A stretch of DNA of 64,000 bases from Thalassobacillus devorans (GCF_011761345.1 NZ_JAASRY010000001.1:806001-870000), one strand, 5' to 3'. Shown: positions 7,964 to 17,280, counted from the stretch's first letter. The notes: generated by a model not told the origin, from the sequence alone. Made by a program: numbers and translations.

Positions 7964-9319
7964 GTGTTTGAATTAGATAACGTCATGCTAAGCAGGTTAT
8001 TGACATCATTAACGCTTGGCTTTCATATTATTTTTGCAACGATCGGGGTCGGGGTTCCACTATTGATTTCCATTGCGGAATTCATGGGTATCAAAAAGAA
8101 AGACCCGAATTATACCTTGCTGGCCAGAAGGTGGACAAGAGGGTTCATTATACTCGTTGCAGTTGGTGTGGTAACCGGAACGGCTATCGGCTTGCAATTA
8201 TCCTTATTATGGCCGAGTTTCATGCAGGTTGCTGGAAACGTCATCAGCCTCCCATTGTTCCTGGAAACCTTCGCCTTCTTTTTTGAGGCTATTTTTCTTG
8301 GTGCTTACTTATATACCTGGGACCGATTTAAAAAGCCGATCTATCATTGGTTTTTATCCATTCCTGTCGTTATTGGGGCTGGGATGTCGGCGTTTTTCAT
8401 TACTACCGTCAACTCTTTTATGAACACGCCGCAAGGTTTCGAAGTCAAGGATGGCGCGTTGGTGAATGTCCAGCCACTTGTTGCGATGTTCAATCCTGCG
8501 ACACCGACGAAGGTATTCCATGTTCTGTCGACAGCTTATTTGACATCTGCTGCGATCCTCGCGGCTATTACTGCTTTTTATATCATTAGAAAAAGAAACA
8601 CGGAATACCATAAAAAAGCTTTAAAACTGACGGTCGGTTCCATTTTCATTTTTGCTTTGTTGACGGCTGTTGCAGGGGATTTATCTGCTAAATTCCTGGC
8701 GCATGAACAACCGGAAAAACTGGCCGTAGCAGAATGGCATTTTGAAACAGAGGAAGGCGCAGATTTAATATTATTTGGCCGGTTGAACGAGGATAATGAG
8801 GTTGAAAATGCTCTTCGCTTACCGAAAGCATTGAGCTTTCTTGCCACCGGAGATTTCAATGGCGAAGTAGTCGGTCTTGATCAATTCCCTGAAGATGAAA
8901 TAGCTCCGTTATGGGTACATTACATGTTTGACTTAATGGTGCTGATTGGATTCTATTCCTTAGGGGTCAGCTTGCTCTATTTGATAGTTGCTAAGATGAA
9001 AAAATGGAATGAAAACAACAAATGGCTGTTGTGGCTGATTGTATTCAACGGCCCGCTTGCCATGCTTGCCATTGAATTCGGCTGGATTTATGCCGAGGTA
9101 GGACGCCAGCCATGGATTTTGAGAGGGTACATGACCGTTGCAGAAGGTGCCACTACCTCACCGAATGTCGGCTGGATGCTCCTGTTGTTCATTCTTTTAT
9201 ATACCGTGTTAGGCATCGGTGTCGTCACCGTGCTGCGCAAATTGTTCAAAAACAACCCTGCTGAATCAGAGCTGGAACGGCATTATCCGGAATTCACGGC
9301 TAAAGGGGAGGAGCGCTGA
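7964..9319 (+). CDS. cydA: Cytochrome bd quinol oxidase subunit I
   Basis: 451 residues with about nine membrane helices; it oxidises quinol and carries the three haems. Visible ligands and conserved residues: H21 (GFHIIF) for the high-spin haem, E101 and E108 in LETFAFFFEA, H186 (KVFHVLS) for haem b558, and the family motif GRQPW near the C terminus. The hydrophilic Q-loop is short. The N terminus resembles the divergent CioA/YthA branch more than classical CydA, so ythA is an alternative symbol. GTG start behind GGGGAGGG. It overlaps cydB by one base (TGATG). No cydCD lies nearby. Confidence 0.9.
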   Translation: MFELDNVMLSRLLTSLTLGFHIIFATIGVGVPLLISIAEFMGIKKKDPNYTLLARRWTRGFIILVAVGVVTGTAIGLQLSLLWPSFMQVAGNVISLPLFLETFAFFFEAIFLGAYLYTWDRFKKPIYHWFLSIPVVIGAGMSAFFITTVNSFMNTPQGFEVKDGALVNVQPLVAMFNPATPTKVFHVLSTAYLTSAAILAAITAFYIIRKRNTEYHKKALKLTVGSIFIFALLTAVAGDLSAKFLAHEQPEKLAVAEWHFETEEGADLILFGRLNEDNEVENALRLPKALSFLATGDFNGEVVGLDQFPEDEIAPLWVHYMFDLMVLIGFYSLGVSLLYLIVAKMKKWNENNKWLLWLIVFNGPLAMLAIEFGWIYAEVGRQPWILRGYMTVAEGATTSPNVGWMLLLFILLYTVLGIGVVTVLRKLFKNNPAESELERHYPEFTAKGEER

Positions 9320-10332
9320 TGACATACGAACTGATAGGAATCACTGTGTTATGGATCTTTTTATATGGCTACCTAATTGTCGCTTCGATTGATTTCGGTG
9401 CCGGATTTTTTGCTTATTATGCCAAGGTGACAAAAAGGGATCATGTAATCAATCGGTTGATTTCCCGTTATTTATCCCCGGTGTGGGAAGTGACCAATGT
9501 TTTTTTCGTATTTTTCTTCGTCGGACTGGTCGGTTTCTTCCCGGATGCGGCCTATTATTATGGCCAGACACTGCTCGTTCCCGGGAGTATAGCAATTGTA
9601 TTGATTGCTATCCGCGGCTCATTCTATGCATTTGAAAACTACGGTTCGAAACAGAGTAACATTTATTTGTTCCTTTATGGAGCAACAGGTCTGTTGATTC
9701 CTGCTTCCTTATCAACAGCGCTGACCATTTCGGAAGGCGGGTTCATCGAAGAGACAGCGGAAGGTGTACACTTACTGACAGGTGAATTACTAACCAGTCC
9801 GTACTCCTGGAGCGTTGTATTTCTTGCGATAGTCTCTGTCCTGTATATCAGTGCAGCATTCTTAAGCTTCTATGCTCACCGTGCTGATGACCAGGGAGCA
9901 TTGAATCTAGTGAAAAAGTATGCCCTGTTTTGGAGTTCGCCTACGATAATTGCCAGCCTGACCACATTTATTGCGATGAGTCAGCATAATGAAGATCACT
10001 TTAACCGGATGATGGAATTATGGTGGGTGTTTGGACTGTCTGTCGGATTTTTCATGCTTGCCATTTTCCTGATTTACCAGGGCAAATATTACGGCTGGGC
10101 GTTCATAGCCGTCATGTTCCAGTTCTTCACCGCGTTTTTCGGTTATGGTGCATCTCATTTGCCTTACCTGCTTTATCCGTACATTACCCTTTCCGAAGGT
10201 GTCGTCAATGATGCGATGGGGCTTGCACTGGTGATTGCATTTATTGCCGGGTTGTTCCTATTGATTCCATCGCTCATTTTATTAATGAGAATGTTCTTGT
10301 TTGATGCTGATTATGTCAAAGGGAAAAAGTGA
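9319..10332 (+). CDS. cydB: Cytochrome bd quinol oxidase subunit II
   Basis: 337 residues, eight to nine predicted membrane helices, with the N-terminal CydB pattern (LWIFLYGYLIVASIDFGAGF) and a conserved PVWEVTN segment. It pairs with subunit I in the cytoplasmic membrane. Its start is translationally coupled to the cydA stop by a one-base overlap. Length is close to YthB (346) as well as CydB. Confidence 0.9.
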   Translation: MTYELIGITVLWIFLYGYLIVASIDFGAGFFAYYAKVTKRDHVINRLISRYLSPVWEVTNVFFVFFFVGLVGFFPDAAYYYGQTLLVPGSIAIVLIAIRGSFYAFENYGSKQSNIYLFLYGATGLLIPASLSTALTISEGGFIEETAEGVHLLTGELLTSPYSWSVVFLAIVSVLYISAAFLSFYAHRADDQGALNLVKKYALFWSSPTIIASLTTFIAMSQHNEDHFNRMMELWWVFGLSVGFFMLAIFLIYQGKYYGWAFIAVMFQFFTAFFGYGASHLPYLLYPYITLSEGVVNDAMGLALVIAFIAGLFLLIPSLILLMRMFLFDADYVKGKK

Positions 10333-10337
10333 TACCG

Positions 10338-10376
10338 ACAGCCTCCCGAACGCGGAGGCTGTGTTTAATTCTTTTA
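10338..10376 (+). terminator. Terminator of cydAB
   Basis: ACAGCCTCC and GGAGGCTGT pair over nine bases around CGAACGC, followed by GTTTAATTCTTTT. The T-run is interrupted. Confidence 0.7.
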
Positions 10377-10448
10377 GGGTGCTCGTCGCAAACCTTAAAT
10401 TATGATAAAATACTTCTATCAGATGTAAGCGAAAATGGAGGATTAACG

Positions 10449-11117
10449 ATGAAGAAAGAGTATGCAGTCATTGGCTTGGGGCGCTTCGGCGGAAGCATCT
10501 GCAAGGAATTGAGTAAAGAAGGTCTTGAAGTACTCGCCATTGATTTAGATGAAGATAAAGTAAATGAATACAAAGAAATTGCATCCCACGCTGTTATTGC
10601 TGATTCTACCGACGAAACCGTGTTGAGAGAACTGGGAATCCGTAATATCGATCATGTCATCGTCGCCATTGGCGACAATATCCAGGCAAGTCTGCTGACT
10701 ACCGTTATTCTGGAAGAGCTGGGTATTAAAAAGATTACTGTGAAAGCTCAGAATGATTACCATGAAAAAATACTGAGCAAAATAGGTGCCGATCACGTCA
10801 TTCACCCAGAACGTGACATGGGTAAACGAATTGCCCATAATATTATGTCTAACAATATTCTCGACTATATCGAACTTTCCGACGACCACAGTGTCGTGGA
10901 AGTGAAAGCCGGAAATAAAATGAGCGGACGGTCGCTTGTGGACCTGGATATTCGAGCCCAGTACGGCTGTAACGTCGTTGCCATCAAGCGGGATAAAGAT
11001 GTTATCGTATCTCCCATGGCGACTGAGATGATCCAGGAAGGCGATATCCTGATCGTAATCGGTGCTGATAAAGATATTTCGCGTTTCGAGAAAAATCTGG
11101 TTGTCGAAGACGATTAA
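10449..11117 (+). CDS. ktrC: Ktr potassium channel regulatory subunit (RCK domain)
   Basis: 222 residues: an N-terminal Rossmann RCK_N domain with nucleotide motif GLGRFGGS (about 8-15) and acidic strand end (AIDLDED), then an RCK_C domain from about 135. It gates a KtrB/KtrD-type K+ channel through ATP/ADP and cyclic-di-AMP. No channel subunit gene is next to it, as for B. subtilis ktrC(ykqB), which also lies close to rnjA(ykqC). The start is the ATG after GGAGGATTAACG; the upstream in-frame codons lie in the cydB terminator and have no ribosome site. Confidence 0.9.
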   Translation: MKKEYAVIGLGRFGGSICKELSKEGLEVLAIDLDEDKVNEYKEIASHAVIADSTDETVLRELGIRNIDHVIVAIGDNIQASLLTTVILEELGIKKITVKAQNDYHEKILSKIGADHVIHPERDMGKRIAHNIMSNNILDYIELSDDHSVVEVKAGNKMSGRSLVDLDIRAQYGCNVVAIKRDKDVIVSPMATEMIQEGDILIVIGADKDISRFEKNLVVEDD

Positions 11118-11158
11118 AATAGGAATGTTTTACAAAAAATGATGAAAAGCTTATCAAG

Positions 11159-11192
11159 GACTGGCGGAGAATGAACTCTGTCAGTCTTTTTT
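11159..11192 (+). terminator. Terminator of ktrC
   Basis: GACTGGCGGAG and CTCTGTCAGTC pair over 11 positions (two G-T) with a 6-base loop, then six T. Confidence 0.8.
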
Positions 11193-11229
11193 ATATGATA
11201 ATTTCCTGCCAAGTAATTTTTTGGGGAAG

Positions 11230-11255
11230 GTTTCCTTTGTTGCAGGGAAGGATAT
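11230..11255 (+). promoter_or_regulatory. Possible sigma-B promoter of the pyruvate oxidase gene
   Basis: GTTTCC, 14 bases, GGATAT approximates the sigma-B pattern GTTTAA-N13-15-GGGTAT. The B. subtilis homologue ydaP is a general-stress gene, which is the main reason to mention it. No sigma-A pair with good spacing was seen. Confidence 0.35.
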
Positions 11256-11296
11256 ACACATGGATATAAGATAACTAGATGTAGAGAGGGTGCTTT

Positions 11297-13021
11297 ATGT
11301 TGTTAGAAAAACGCACGGGTGCCGTGATGACAGAAATGTTGATTGATTGGGGCATTGATCATATCTATGGCATGCCAGGTGATTCCATTAATGAATTGAT
11401 TGACGATTTACGAAAACAGGAAGAAAAATTAAAATTTATTCAAGTGCGCCATGAAGAGGTAGGAGCGCTCGCTGCTGCCTCGTATGCTAAACTAACCGGA
11501 AAAATCGGGGTTTGTATGTCCATCGCAGGCCCAGGAGCCATCCATCTATTGAATGGGTTATATGATGCCAAAGCTGACAGGGCACCTGTCCTGGCGATTG
11601 TCGGGCAAGTGGACAGCGAAGAAATAGGCACCGATGCCTTTCAGGAAATCAACCTGGAGCGGATGTTTGATGATGTCTCTGTCTTTAACAAGCGGGCAGC
11701 GACGGAATCCCAGCTTCCTGACTTACTGAATCAGGCGATTCGTGAGGCTTATGTAAATAAAGGTGTATCGGTATTGATTGTACCGGACGATTTATTTGCC
11801 AGGAAGTTTAAAAATGAAAGCCGGCTGACTTCTCAAGGATTCTATCGACCGCAAATTTTCCCATCAGAAACATCATTAAAAGAAGCCCGATCACTGCTTG
11901 ATGATGCGAAAAAGCCGGTAATCCTCGCAGGTAAAGGGGTGAAAGGAGCCAGTGAGGAACTGGTGGCTTTTGCTGAACATATCAAAGCGCCTATCATCCT
12001 TAGTCTGCTGGCTAAAGGGGTGATTCCGGATCAGCATCCGCTTTGCCTGGGGCAGCATGGGCAGATAGGGACAAAACCTGCATACAAGGCAATGATGGAC
12101 GCAGACTTGATCCTTTTAATAGGTACCCAATTTCCGTACAGGGATTTCCTGCCTGATGGTGTAAAAGCCATCCAGATTGATTATAAGCCTGAACACCTTG
12201 GAAAGATGTATCCGATCGAAGTGGGCCTTGCGGGCGATGCCAAGGAAACTCTTGCCTATCTTACTTCTCATATGAGTGAAAAGAAAGACGATTCGTTTTT
12301 AAGAGAGAGTCAGGAAAGAATGAAAGAATGGCATGTACAGCTCCAGGAGGAAAAAAAGCTGGAACAGGATCCAATGCATGCCCCCCAAGTGATGTATCAC
12401 TTGGAGAAGGTGATGGACAAAAATGCCGTTATTTCCTGTGATGTCGGGAATGTGACCGTATGGGTGACACGCTTTCTTCCATTGAAGCAACAGGATTTCA
12501 TTATTTCAGGCTGGCTGGCAACGATGGGAAGCGGGCTCCCAGGAGCAATAGCGGCACAAATTGCCTATCCGGATCGCCAGGCAATCGCTGTATGCGGAGA
12601 TGGCGGCTTTAATATGGTATCCCAGGATTTCGTAACAGCAGTAAAATACGAACTTCCGATCAAAGTAATTATACTCAATAACAAATCCATTAGCATGATC
12701 AAATATGAGCAGCAGCAAATGGGACACCAGACATATCAAACTGACTTAGGCGAAATGGATTTTGCTAAATTTGCTGAAGCATGCGGCGGAGAAGGCTATC
12801 GTGTGGAAAAATTTGAGGACTTAAGCAGCAGCATGAACCAGGCATTCGCGAGCGACAAACCCGCCATCATTGACGTCGTCATTGAAGAACAGGCCCCATT
12901 ACCAGGACACATCGGTTATACCCAGGCAGTCAATTACAGTAAATTTTTGATTAAAGAGTTTTTCGATACAGGCAACATTGAACTTCCTGACATGAAAAAA
13001 ACAATCGATCGACTAATCTGA
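11297..13021 (+). CDS. ydaP: Thiamine-dependent pyruvate oxidase (YdaP/PoxB family)
   Basis: 574 residues, the length of B. subtilis YdaP. Three domains: pyrimidine-binding N-terminal domain with the catalytic Glu in RHEEVGALA (about 54), a central FAD-type domain, and a C-terminal domain with the thiamine diphosphate/Mg motif GDGGFNM ending in NNKSI. It should oxidatively decarboxylate pyruvate to acetate or acetyl phosphate; the exact acceptor (quinone or oxygen) cannot be read from sequence. Related acetolactate synthase is less likely because of close full-length similarity to the PoxB/YdaP type. ATG behind AGAGAGGGTG. Confidence 0.88.
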   Translation: MLLEKRTGAVMTEMLIDWGIDHIYGMPGDSINELIDDLRKQEEKLKFIQVRHEEVGALAAASYAKLTGKIGVCMSIAGPGAIHLLNGLYDAKADRAPVLAIVGQVDSEEIGTDAFQEINLERMFDDVSVFNKRAATESQLPDLLNQAIREAYVNKGVSVLIVPDDLFARKFKNESRLTSQGFYRPQIFPSETSLKEARSLLDDAKKPVILAGKGVKGASEELVAFAEHIKAPIILSLLAKGVIPDQHPLCLGQHGQIGTKPAYKAMMDADLILLIGTQFPYRDFLPDGVKAIQIDYKPEHLGKMYPIEVGLAGDAKETLAYLTSHMSEKKDDSFLRESQERMKEWHVQLQEEKKLEQDPMHAPQVMYHLEKVMDKNAVISCDVGNVTVWVTRFLPLKQQDFIISGWLATMGSGLPGAIAAQIAYPDRQAIAVCGDGGFNMVSQDFVTAVKYELPIKVIILNNKSISMIKYEQQQMGHQTYQTDLGEMDFAKFAEACGGEGYRVEKFEDLSSSMNQAFASDKPAIIDVVIEEQAPLPGHIGYTQAVNYSKFLIKEFFDTGNIELPDMKKTIDRLI

Positions 13022-13045
13022 TGGCAGAGTAATCCCTATTTTTCA

Positions 13046-13171
13046 GTTAGGGGAGAAGTTTCCGTCGTTAGGGCAGAAGTTTGTTGAGTTAGGGAGGAAC
13101 GTCTGGTAGTTAGGGCAGAAGTTATTGGCGATAGGGAAGAACATGGAGGCGTTAAGTAAGAAGTTACTGTA
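13046..13171 (+). repeat. Degenerate tandem array with exact 21-bp period, GTTAGGG type
   Basis: Units begin at 13046, 13067, 13088, 13109, 13130 and 13151, each 21 bases apart. The best units read GTTAGGGCAGAAGTT plus six variable bases. Twenty-one bases is seven codons; read from TTA the units give LGQKFVE-like heptapeptides, but a stop interrupts the third unit and there is no start or ribosome site. The array fills the gap between the convergent ydaP and rnjA genes. Confidence 0.75.
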
Positions 13172-13218
13172 ATATGCTTCCATTTAAGCCATCATCCGAA
13201 TCTGGCTCCTGAAAAGTA

Positions 13219-13258
13219 AAAAATCCCGGACATTTTATACATGTCCGGGATTTTTTAT
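13219..13258. terminator. Bidirectional terminator between the ydaP side and rnjA
   Basis: AATCCCGGACAT and ATGTCCGGGATT arms around TTTATAC, with A-run on one side and T-run on the other. It should end rnjA transcripts on the minus strand and read-through from the plus strand. Confidence 0.85.
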
Positions 13259-14925
13259 TATACCTCCATGATAATCGGAAGGATCATCGGGCGGCGTTTT
13301 GTTTTATCAAATAAGAATGGTGCAATGGTATCCGTAATTTCATTCTTGATTTCCGACCACTGGGTCGTACGGCGTTCCATCACTTTTTCAACATGCTGGG
13401 AAACAAGCTTTTGCGCTTCTTTGATAAGATCTTCAGATTCACGCATATAGACGAATCCCCGCGAAATAATATCTGGACCTGATGCGATCTTGAATTCCTT
13501 CATGTTGATGCTTACAACTACAATTACAAGCCCTTCTTCGGAAAGGATACGGCGGTCGCGTAAAACGATGTTCCCGATATCACCAATACCGCTTCCATCT
13601 ACATACACAGAACCGGATGGAATTTTGCCTGCAATCATGGCATTATCTTTTCCGAGGGCCAAAACGTCTCCGTTATCCATAACGAAGCAGTCACTCGGAT
13701 CGATGTTTGTCTGTTGAGCCAGTTTCGTATGCTCTTTTAACATACGGTATTCACCATGAATCGGCATGAAATACTTAGGCTGCATCAAACGAAGCATCAA
13801 TTTCATTTCCTCCTGGCTTCCATGACCAGAAGTATGGATGTCATTTAATGGTCCGTGAATGACATCCGCTCCGTTACGGTAAAGCATGTTGATTGTCTTA
13901 GATACACTCAACGTGTTCCCTGGGATTGGGGAAGAGGAGAACACGACAGTATCTCCTGGCATGATCTGAATCTGACGATGTGTACCATTGGCGATACGGG
14001 ATAGAGCTGCCATTGGTTCCCCTTGGGAGCCGGTACACAGGATCATGACCTCATGTGCTGGAAGACGGTTGATCTGATGGGCATCGATGAAAGTATCCTT
14101 CGGTGCTTGAATATAGCCGAGTTCCTGGCCGATTCGAATAGACGATTCCATGCTGCGTCCGAATACGGCGACCTTTCGGTTATGTTTCACCGCTGCTTCT
14201 ACCGCCTGCTGCAAACGATAGATATTGGATGCAAAAGTCGCAAAAATGACTCGTCCATTAACACGGCTGAATATGTCCTGGATGCTTTGTCCAACCACAC
14301 TCTCAGACTTTGTAAAACCTGGGACTTCACTATTTGTACTATCCGATAATAATGCTAATACGCCTTCTTTACCGATTTCAGCCATTTTTGCTAGGTTTGC
14401 TGGCTCTCCAACCGGGGTGAAATCAAATTTGAAATCACCGGTGTGCACAACATTCCCTGGTGGTGTTTTCACAACGACACCAAAAGAGTCCGGAATGCTG
14501 TGTGTAGTTTTAAAGAATGTCACCGATGTTTTGCGGAATTTGATTACATCCTCTTCCTGAATCGTGTTCAGTTTTGCATTCCGCAATAAACCGTGTTCAT
14601 CCAACTTATTTTTAATTAGTCCAATCGCTAATTTTCCTGCATAGATAGGCACATTGATTTCACGTAGAAGATAAGGAATGCCACCTATGTGGTCTTCGTG
14701 TCCGTGGGTGATAAAAAGACCTTTAATCTTGTCCTGGTTTTGCACCAGATAGGTGTAATCCGGAATGACATAATCAATCCCAAGTAATTCATCTTCCGGG
14801 AATTTGATACCCGCATCAATCAAGATGATTTCGTCCTGGAACTGGACGCCATACGTGTTTTTACCGATTTCACCTAAACCGCCTAGTGCAAAAACAGCGG
14901 TTTGATCATTTTTAACGAATTTCAT
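13258..14925 (-). CDS. rnjA: Ribonuclease J1
   Basis: 555 residues, metallo-beta-lactamase/beta-CASP family. The zinc site is HGHEDH at 74-79 ([10 protein letters not shown]), followed by the beta-CASP domain and a C-terminal domain. RNase J1 is the essential 5'-3' exonuclease and endonuclease for mRNA decay and rRNA maturation in Firmicutes. The start codon lies two bases after the rpoY stop, so the two genes form one transcription unit, as in B. subtilis (ykzG-ykqC). Confidence 0.95.
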   Translation of the reverse strand: MKFVKNDQTAVFALGGLGEIGKNTYGVQFQDEIILIDAGIKFPEDELLGIDYVIPDYTYLVQNQDKIKGLFITHGHEDHIGGIPYLLREINVPIYAGKLAIGLIKNKLDEHGLLRNAKLNTIQEEDVIKFRKTSVTFFKTTHSIPDSFGVVVKTPPGNVVHTGDFKFDFTPVGEPANLAKMAEIGKEGVLALLSDSTNSEVPGFTKSESVVGQSIQDIFSRVNGRVIFATFASNIYRLQQAVEAAVKHNRKVAVFGRSMESSIRIGQELGYIQAPKDTFIDAHQINRLPAHEVMILCTGSQGEPMAALSRIANGTHRQIQIMPGDTVVFSSSPIPGNTLSVSKTINMLYRNGADVIHGPLNDIHTSGHGSQEEMKLMLRLMQPKYFMPIHGEYRMLKEHTKLAQQTNIDPSDCFVMDNGDVLALGKDNAMIAGKIPSGSVYVDGSGIGDIGNIVLRDRRILSEEGLVIVVVSINMKEFKIASGPDIISRGFVYMRESEDLIKEAQKLVSQHVEKVMERRTTQWSEIKNEITDTIAPFLFDKTKRRPMILPIIMEV

Positions 14926-14927
14926 GA

Positions 14928-15140
14928 TCAGCCGTTCTCCACTTCAAGTTTTTCAACCGTTTGTTTTTCATAATTCAGGTGTTCCTCATCTAACCCCTGA
15001 ATAAATTCAATATTAATCCCACGATCGGACAGATGTTCACGAACTTTTCTTTCTGTCTCTGCTTCTACATACAGAGCTTTTGTACGTTCTCGAACAGGAA
15101 CTTCGGCAGGAAGCTCCTGATATAACACTTTATATACCAT
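14928..15140 (-). CDS. rpoY: RNA polymerase epsilon subunit (RpoY, YkzG)
   Basis: 70 residues with the family start [18 protein letters not shown] and a conserved acidic C-terminal half. RpoY is a small Firmicutes-specific subunit that binds RNA polymerase near beta' and also resembles phage Gp2. ATG lies 13 bases after AGGAGAG. It is followed immediately by rnjA. Confidence 0.93.
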   Translation of the reverse strand: MVYKVLYQELPAEVPVRERTKALYVEAETERKVREHLSDRGINIEFIQGLDEEHLNYEKQTVEKLEVENG

Positions 15141-15254
15141 TTTCTAATATCTCTCCTAACTGCTAATGTTTTCCATGTTTTTTCCTAGCAATAATAATAG
15201 CGCATAGTTTATCGGATGTTTTTTGCTACTCCTAATACGTAGGAGAAGACCGTC

Positions 15255-15326
15255 TCAGGCTAACGTTTTACGCTTCCAAAAATCTTTCCAACGTTTTTTC
15301 AGCTTTCTTCTTAAGCGCTTCAGCAT
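15255..15326 (-). CDS. Candidate cationic leader peptide upstream of rpoY-rnjA
   Basis: A 23-codon frame with a strong ribosome site (GAAAGGAG, nine bases before ATG). The peptide begins MLKRLRRKLKKRWKDFWKR and is strongly basic with regularly spaced Leu/Trp/Phe, so it could form an amphipathic helix. An in-frame ATG three codons earlier is too close to the ribosome site. It lies in the leader of the rpoY-rnjA transcript, downstream of the promoter at about 15410. I do not recognise it. It may regulate translation or decay of the operon mRNA, or be a free small protein. Confidence 0.5.
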   Translation of the reverse strand: MLKRLRRKLKKRWKDFWKRKTLA

Positions 15327-15401
15327 AGCACTCATCTCCTTTCAAGGTGATGAAGAAAACAACTAAAAACGTTCAACCGACCCAATCCCGTTACTCTTAG
15401 T

Positions 15402-15430
15402 ATAATACGGTTTGAGAAATAATGAAACAA
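15402..15430 (-). promoter_or_regulatory. Probable sigma-A promoter of the rpoY-rnjA transcript
   Basis: On the minus strand TTGTTT, 17 bases, TATTAT is followed by ACTAAGAG. It lies about 260 bases before rpoY and just upstream of the candidate leader peptide. Confidence 0.5.
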
Positions 15431-15611
15431 AGAACTATTATCTGAGAGGATTTATTATCCAACGATACCCGAAATTGGCGCTTGAAATTCCTGAAGTTAT
15501 CCCTTAGTTTTTCCCTTCTCATCTTGTTTCAGTCATGCTATGGTGTATTCATTGATTAAAAATAACTGAAAAGAAATAACAGATACTAACGGAACAGCAG
15601 GAGGATGAAAA

Positions 15612-16391
15612 ATGAATAAGAAGATTGCTTTTTTTGATATTGATGGAACTTTGCTAAATCATAATAAAGAACTGCCTGAAGAGACGATTCTCACAATAAA
15701 ACGCCTGCAGGAAGAAGGAGTTTACTGCGCAATTGCAACAGGCAGGGCTCCATTCATGTTCGAGGATATTAGAAAAACACTGGGGATTGAATCGTTTGTT
15801 AGTTTTAATGGACAGTATGTGGTATTTGAAGGGGAGGTCATTTATGAAAACCCGCTTTCAACGGAGAGGCTGACCACTCTCTTTGAACATGCCAAGCAAA
15901 CCGGCCATCCTATGGTGTTTATGAATCATGAAGAAATGAAGGCGACAGAATCTGAGCATGAGCATATTTCGGAAAGTATGGGGAGCTTACATTTTGATTA
16001 CCCGGATATCGACGATGCCTTTTATGATGGAAGGAACATATACCAATCATTGATTTTCTGTGAAGGGGATGAAATTGAGGATTATCGTGGGGAGCACGAC
16101 GCTTTTGATTTTATCCGCTGGCATCCAAAAGCCTGTGATGTCTTACCTGGCGGTGGCTCTAAAGCAGAAGGAATCAAAAAAATGATCGAGGCAAGCGGTC
16201 TGCGCATCGAAGACTCCTACGGATTTGGTGATGGACCGAACGATAAGGAAATGATGGAAGTAGTCGGTACCGCTGTTGCAATGGGGAACTCAATTCCAGA
16301 GCTTAAACCCCTAGCTGATTACGTCACCGATGATGTCGACGAAGGCGGACTAGTCAAAGCCATCCACGAAGTCGGCCTTCTAGAAAACTAA
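15612..16391 (+). CDS. ykrA: HAD-superfamily Cof-type phosphatase (YkrA)
   Basis: 259 residues. HAD motif I is FFDIDGTLL (about 7-15), with a C2-type cap between about 85 and 190, motif III Lys in GGGSKAEGIKKM and motif IV GDGPNDKEMM near the C terminus. Cof-type HAD enzymes hydrolyse sugar phosphates, flavin or pyridoxal phosphates; the substrate cannot be read here. The ATG follows CAGGAGGATGAAAA. The location between rnjA-rpoY and def is that of B. subtilis ykrA. Confidence 0.9.
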   Translation: MNKKIAFFDIDGTLLNHNKELPEETILTIKRLQEEGVYCAIATGRAPFMFEDIRKTLGIESFVSFNGQYVVFEGEVIYENPLSTERLTTLFEHAKQTGHPMVFMNHEEMKATESEHEHISESMGSLHFDYPDIDDAFYDGRNIYQSLIFCEGDEIEDYRGEHDAFDFIRWHPKACDVLPGGGSKAEGIKKMIEASGLRIEDSYGFGDGPNDKEMMEVVGTAVAMGNSIPELKPLADYVTDDVDEGGLVKAIHEVGLLEN

Positions 16392-16392
16392 G

Positions 16393-16478
16393 AGGTCCGT
16401 TATCATGTAAGAGAAGGATGGGCAGGAAAACACCTCGAAATCAAGTCTTCTACTTTTCGGCATTTTAATTGAATGGGA
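16393..16478 (+). repeat. Short internally deleted copy of the ~200-bp palindromic repeat
   Basis: Begins AGGTCCGTTATC and GATGGGCAGGAAAAC, like the head of the long repeat, then jumps straight to the tail CTCGAAATCAAGTCTTC. The central palindrome present in the copies near 39.5, 39.8, 58.6 and 58.9 kb is absent. Confidence 0.6.
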
Positions 16479-16486
16479 CCATTTTT

Positions 16487-16522
16487 AAAAAGCTTAGAGC
16501 CACGAGGACTCTAAGCTTTTTT
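16487..16522. terminator. Bidirectional terminator between ykrA and def
   Basis: AAAAAGCTTAGAG and CTCTAAGCTTTTTT arms around nine bases. Suits both convergent genes. Confidence 0.85.
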
Positions 16523-16558
16523 ACTATATGGATTAGATTGTGAAATGAGAAGTTGTGT

Positions 16559-17113
16559 TTAATGATCGAGGGCTTTGGCGTTTTCTGGTTCTTTGAATGG
16601 ATTATCCGGATCGATATGATCGTAGAACATCACGCCATTCAAATGGTCGATTTCATGCTGGAAGACGATTGCTGCAAAATCTCGCAACCGCAATTTCACT
16701 TCGTTTCCTTCCAAATCAACAGCTTTGATCGTGACTCGTGCATAACGCGGAACATATCCAGGTACTTCCCGGTCTACAGAAAGACAGCCTTCACCGCTCG
16801 TCAAATAGGCTTTTTCAACGGAATGACTAACGATTTTCGGGTTAAACAAGCCATAACTATATAATTTATCATTGAAATCCGTAAAATGGACCGCAAGCAT
16901 CCGCTTGGATACTCCAATTTGAGGAGCGGCTAATCCTACGCCCGGTCTTAAGCTGTAACGGTCACAGATTTGTTCGTCCTGACTGTTTTTTAAATATTGC
17001 AGCATCTCTCCAAGGGTTTCTTTCTCTTCCTCGCTCGGGGGCATTTCCACCTCGTCTGCCACCTCACGAAGCACCGGATTACCCTCCCGTACAATATCTT
17101 TCATTGTAATCAT
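16559..17113 (-). CDS. def: Peptide deformylase
   Basis: 184 residues from the ATG chosen, the same length as B. subtilis DefB (YkrB). The three active-site motifs are present: [16 protein letters not shown] (metal Cys) and QHEIDHLNG (two metal His and catalytic Glu). It removes the formyl group from nascent proteins. Two upstream in-frame codon options exist, but [16 protein letters not shown] has AAAGGATGG at proper spacing and matches the family start. Confidence 0.94.
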   Translation of the reverse strand: MITMKDIVREGNPVLREVADEVEMPPSEEEKETLGEMLQYLKNSQDEQICDRYSLRPGVGLAAPQIGVSKRMLAVHFTDFNDKLYSYGLFNPKIVSHSVEKAYLTSGEGCLSVDREVPGYVPRYARVTIKAVDLEGNEVKLRLRDFAAIVFQHEIDHLNGVMFYDHIDPDNPFKEPENAKALDH

Positions 17114-17280
17114 ACCAATGTCCATCCTTTCTCTCTATCTCTGTCTTCGAATATCTTCATATAGTTTAACATAGATGACTTCAGAAGGGGGATAAGAGAA
17201 ATCCCCATTCTACTACAATATTGGATAAAATATCCTTCCAATTTAATTTTTTTTATTATAGTATGTAAATTATGATGAAA

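Larger units (their letters stand above)
15141..15611. other. Divergent region between rpoY-rnjA and ykrA
   Basis: This 471-base stretch holds the rpoY-rnjA promoter and leader on the minus strand, including a candidate 23-residue leader peptide (15255-15326). A short hairpin, CTCCTA and TAGGAG around five bases, lies at 15230-15246. The ykrA side has no clear promoter. Confidence 0.5.
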
